Shown in pieces: positions 6,811 through 8,117 of a DNA stretch of 8,117 bases (position 1 is its first letter; each line of letters starts with the position of its first letter). The DNA comes from Deltaproteobacteria bacterium. GTDB lineage: Bacteria; Desulfobacterota; Desulfobulbia; Desulfobulbales; BM004. Location of the stretch: positions 1 through 8,117 of the forward strand of contig JAFDCT010000026.1 of assembly GCA_019312695.1 (NCBI GenBank), read 5' to 3'. Below the pieces are notes generated by a model. The model had not been told where the DNA came from, made no database searches, and saw only the letters and a list, made by a program, of their open reading frames with translations. The position numbers and the translations under genes are program-made.

Positions 6811-6893
6811 AATGTCGCACCGTAGGTGCTCCGCAGATTCGCATAACCGATCTTTGCTGTGCCGCTCGGCTACGTGAAACGGCCTCCAAACAT
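6811..6893. repeat. GC-rich structured spacer, possibly a dispersed intergenic repeat
   Basis: This stretch differs in composition from the AT-rich spacers elsewhere in the window and is rich in short inverted elements. These include GCACC/GGTGC at 6817-6829 and nested GCCG/CGGC pairs around 6861-6885. It has no codon structure of its own, yet by chance stays open in the frame of the following regulator gene, which can lead to a false N-terminal extension. It has the look of a REP/MITE-like intergenic element, but only one copy lies in the window, so repeat status is unproven. Confidence 0.3.
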
Positions 6894-6916
6894 AATATTT
6901 ATTCAGGAGTTCTTTT

Positions 6917-6934
6917 TTGGAAATGTTTTATTAA
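6917..6934 (+). promoter_or_regulatory. Five-codon mini-ORF with stop-start overlap before the PAS-LuxR gene
   Basis: AGGAG at 6905-6909 is the only good Shine-Dalgarno sequence near this gene, but it is too far from either in-frame ATG of the regulator (6934, 6952). At normal spacing it faces TTG 6917, which opens a five-codon frame (TTG GAA ATG TTT TAT) ending with TAA at 6932-6934. That stop overlaps ATG 6934 as TAATG, the classical arrangement for translational re-initiation. Whether the mini-ORF is translated is unknown. Confidence 0.25.
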
Positions 6935-7806
6935 TGAATTGTTTAGCAATTATGTCGTTTGATTATACCGAAATAATAGACTTTCTGCCAGATGCAACTT
7001 TTGTGATTGACAGCAGGGGTGTTGTGGTTGCCTGGAATAGGGCCATTGAAGAAATGACCGGCGTTTCCGCGGCAGAAATTGTCGGCAAAGGGGATTTTGT
7101 TTATGCTGTTCCCTTTTACGGAAAGAAACGGCCCATTCTGATAGACCTGGTGGAAAACAGGAACCCTCAGCTCAGAAAACATTACGACGTCAAGGTGATA
7201 GGCAAAAAGACTCTGCATGCCGAAGCATTTGTTGCTTCTGCTTATGGAGGCAAAGGTGCCTATCTGTCCGGCCTGGCGGCGCCCTTGTATGACAAGGCCG
7301 GGAACTATGTGGGGGCTGTCGAATCCATCCGCGATATAAGCGACCAGAAGCAGGTTGAAGAGACTTTGCGGCAGCGCACCAATATGCTTGAAGAGACGAT
7401 TACAGCATTGAAAGTCCTTCTCAGGGAAAGCGCTGCAGCAAAAGAAGAGTTGGAAAAGAAGGTGCTGGCAAATGTAAAAGAACTGATACTTCCTTTTATC
7501 AATGAGCTTGAATCTACCTTGACCGAAAGGGCGCAAAAGGTCTACCTGGAAACCATTAAAATAAATCTCTCGGAAATAACCTCCTCATTTTCAAAAAAAC
7601 TTTCTTCACTTTATCATGGCCTGACCCCAAGGGAAATCCAGATCGCCGATTTTATCCGCCAGGGAAAATCCAATAAAGAGATGGCCTATCTCCTTAAAAT
7701 TTCGGTCAGCGCTGTTGATTTCCATCGCCGCAACCTTCGTAAAAAACTTGATATCAAAGGGAAAAAAATAAACCTCCGCTCCTTTCTCCTCTCACACATA
7801 GGTTAG
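6934..7806 (+). CDS. PAS domain-containing LuxR-type transcriptional regulator
   Basis: From ATG 6934 the product is 290 residues. A PAS domain covers about 12-138 (FLPDATFVIDSRGVVVAWN at 17-35, ending in the PAC-type AVESIRDISDQKQ at 128-140). A Leu/Glu/Lys-rich probable coiled coil follows at about 138-185. A LuxR/GerE helix-turn-helix lies at about 229-275 (LTPREIQIADFIRQGKSNKEM, with the recognition helix near VSAVDFHRRNLRKKL). There is no receiver or kinase domain, so it looks like a one-component, soluble regulator; the PAS ligand (redox, gas, small molecule) cannot be read from sequence. The open frame runs back to 6859, but that extension lies in spacer sequence. ATG 6952 (284 residues) is the other likely start. 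It follows the hyp genes after a structured spacer and may have its own promoter. Its target is unknown, with hydrogenase genes one possibility by proximity only. Confidence 0.88.
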   Translation: MNCLAIMSFDYTEIIDFLPDATFVIDSRGVVVAWNRAIEEMTGVSAAEIVGKGDFVYAVPFYGKKRPILIDLVENRNPQLRKHYDVKVIGKKTLHAEAFVASAYGGKGAYLSGLAAPLYDKAGNYVGAVESIRDISDQKQVEETLRQRTNMLEETITALKVLLRESAAAKEELEKKVLANVKELILPFINELESTLTERAQKVYLETIKINLSEITSSFSKKLSSLYHGLTPREIQIADFIRQGKSNKEMAYLLKISVSAVDFHRRNLRKKLDIKGKKINLRSFLLSHIG

Positions 7807-7822
7807 ACCTACGTATAACCTA
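7799..7822. promoter_or_regulatory. 7-bp inverted repeat at the end of the PAS-LuxR gene
   Basis: TAGGTTA (7799-7805) and TAACCTA (7816-7822) are exact inverted copies with a 10-base spacer. The left arm overlaps the stop codon of the regulator. A TACGTA palindrome lies in the spacer. There is no T-run, so terminator function is doubtful; an operator for the downstream region is the alternative. Confidence 0.3.
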
Positions 7823-7840
7823 CCAAACTATCGATATTGA

Positions 7841-7879
7841 TTTCTGCGTAATTTCCTGTATTCATGTAAATTACAGAAA
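7841..7879. promoter_or_regulatory. 12-bp imperfect inverted repeat between the PAS-LuxR gene and the right-edge ORFs
   Basis: The left arm TTTCTG-CG-TAATTT (7841-7854) pairs with AAATTACAGAAA (7868-7879): twelve base pairs with a two-base bulge and a 13-base loop. It could act as a terminator stem for the regulator gene, though no T-run follows, or as a binding site for a dimeric regulator such as the adjacent LuxR-type protein. The rest of the 7807-8026 spacer shows no gene and no clear promoter. Confidence 0.4.
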
Positions 7880-8026
7880 CCTAAATCCTAAAATTAACGA
7901 AATGGGGTTGCTGGGTATCCATGAAAGAAAGTGTTTTCCTGTGTTCAGGTGCGAGGAACATACGATCCGCAGAAGTCCCGGTAAAGACACACGCTGGCTT
8001 CAGTTGACAAGTTCAGAGGTGTTGCC

Positions 8027-8110
8027 ATGCAAGATTTCGATAAGAAGGGTGCGGTCGCTAGCATACTGCAGAGAACCGTGGTTGATCAAAAGAATATAAA
8101 AAATGAGTAA
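8027..8110 (+). CDS. Possible 27-residue small protein, coupled to the next reading frame
   Basis: ATG 8027 has a good Shine-Dalgarno sequence, AGAGGT at 8015-8020, with a 6-base gap. The frame encodes 27 residues starting MQDFDKKGAVAS, with a polar, Lys/Asp-rich composition and no membrane segment or known motif. Its end overlaps a second ATG at 8103, so the two frames share eight bases, as in coupled operon genes. I do not recognise the product. It could be a real small protein, a leader peptide for the next gene, or the start of a longer gene broken by a frameshift. The ribosome site and the overlap are the only support. Confidence 0.4.
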   Translation: MQDFDKKGAVASILQRTVVDQKNIKNE

Positions 8111-8117
8111 TTGGCTC
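8103..8117 (+). CDS. Possible start of a gene that runs off the right edge
   Basis: ATG 8103 opens a frame reading MSNWL before the window ends. It overlaps the end of the 27-codon ORF in the ATGAGTAA arrangement, which suggests translational coupling. No own Shine-Dalgarno sequence is evident (the bases before it are a run of A). Five codons are too few to judge the product. Confidence 0.25.

Noticed and set aside
6859..6933. N-terminal extension of the PAS-LuxR protein to ATG 6859
   Set aside because: The extra 25 codons come from the GC-rich spacer, do not resemble the family N-terminus and lack a ribosome site.
6943..7536. 197-codon minus-strand open frame inside the PAS-LuxR gene
   Set aside because: Antisense to the conserved PAS domain, Cys/Phe-rich low-complexity translation, no family resemblance.
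7902..8099. 65-codon plus-strand frame in the right spacer
   Set aside because: No convincing ribosome site and an Arg/Cys-rich composition without a motif; it overlaps the better supported 8027-8110 frame.

Overview
The window reads as chromosomal sequence from a Gram-negative, probably anaerobic, hydrogen-metabolising bacterium. The best guess is a deltaproteobacterium (Desulfobacterota, for example a sulfate reducer). This rests on the mix of gene types: an NtrC-type sigma-54 activator, a secreted DUF4124-retropepsin protein, [NiFe]-hydrogenase maturation genes and a PAS-LuxR regulator. No ribosomal RNA or other strict marker is present, so the taxonomy is inference. Coding density is ordinary and no phage, IS or CRISPR signature was seen.

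Left part (1-2471): the window opens inside a sigma-54-dependent activator, of which the last 163 codons remain (end of the AAA+ domain plus a Fis-type HTH). After a 230-base spacer holding a 10-bp hairpin comes dtd (D-aminoacyl-tRNA deacylase). Convergent to it is a minus-strand DUF1992 gene. Divergent from that gene is a plus-strand gene for a probable periplasmic retropepsin-like aspartic protease with a DUF4124 N-terminus.

Centre (2472-6758): a compact hypB-hypF-hypD cluster for building the Ni-Fe(CN)2CO centre of [NiFe] hydrogenases. HypB is the GTPase for nickel delivery, HypF makes the carbamoyl group that becomes cyanide, and HypD is the Fe-S scaffold where the Fe(CN)2CO unit is assembled. 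hypB and hypF overlap, and both appear to start at TTG. hypA, hypC and hypE are not in the window, and hypC is missing from between hypF and hypD, so the set must be completed elsewhere. The hypB leader has a perfect 7-bp inverted repeat, a 10-codon ORF with a strong Shine-Dalgarno sequence, and a small AT-rich hairpin.

Right part (6759-8117): a spacer with two hairpins and a GC-rich stretch resembling a dispersed intergenic repeat leads to a one-gene PAS/coiled-coil/LuxR-type regulator, possibly translated by coupling to a five-codon mini-ORF. The next spacer carries two inverted repeats. It is followed by a 27-codon ORF with a good Shine-Dalgarno sequence whose stop overlaps the ATG of a reading frame that leaves the window.

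No clearly new multi-gene system is visible. The points most worth a second look are the incomplete hyp set with its leader structure, the repeat-like spacer, and the coupled small ORF at the right edge.
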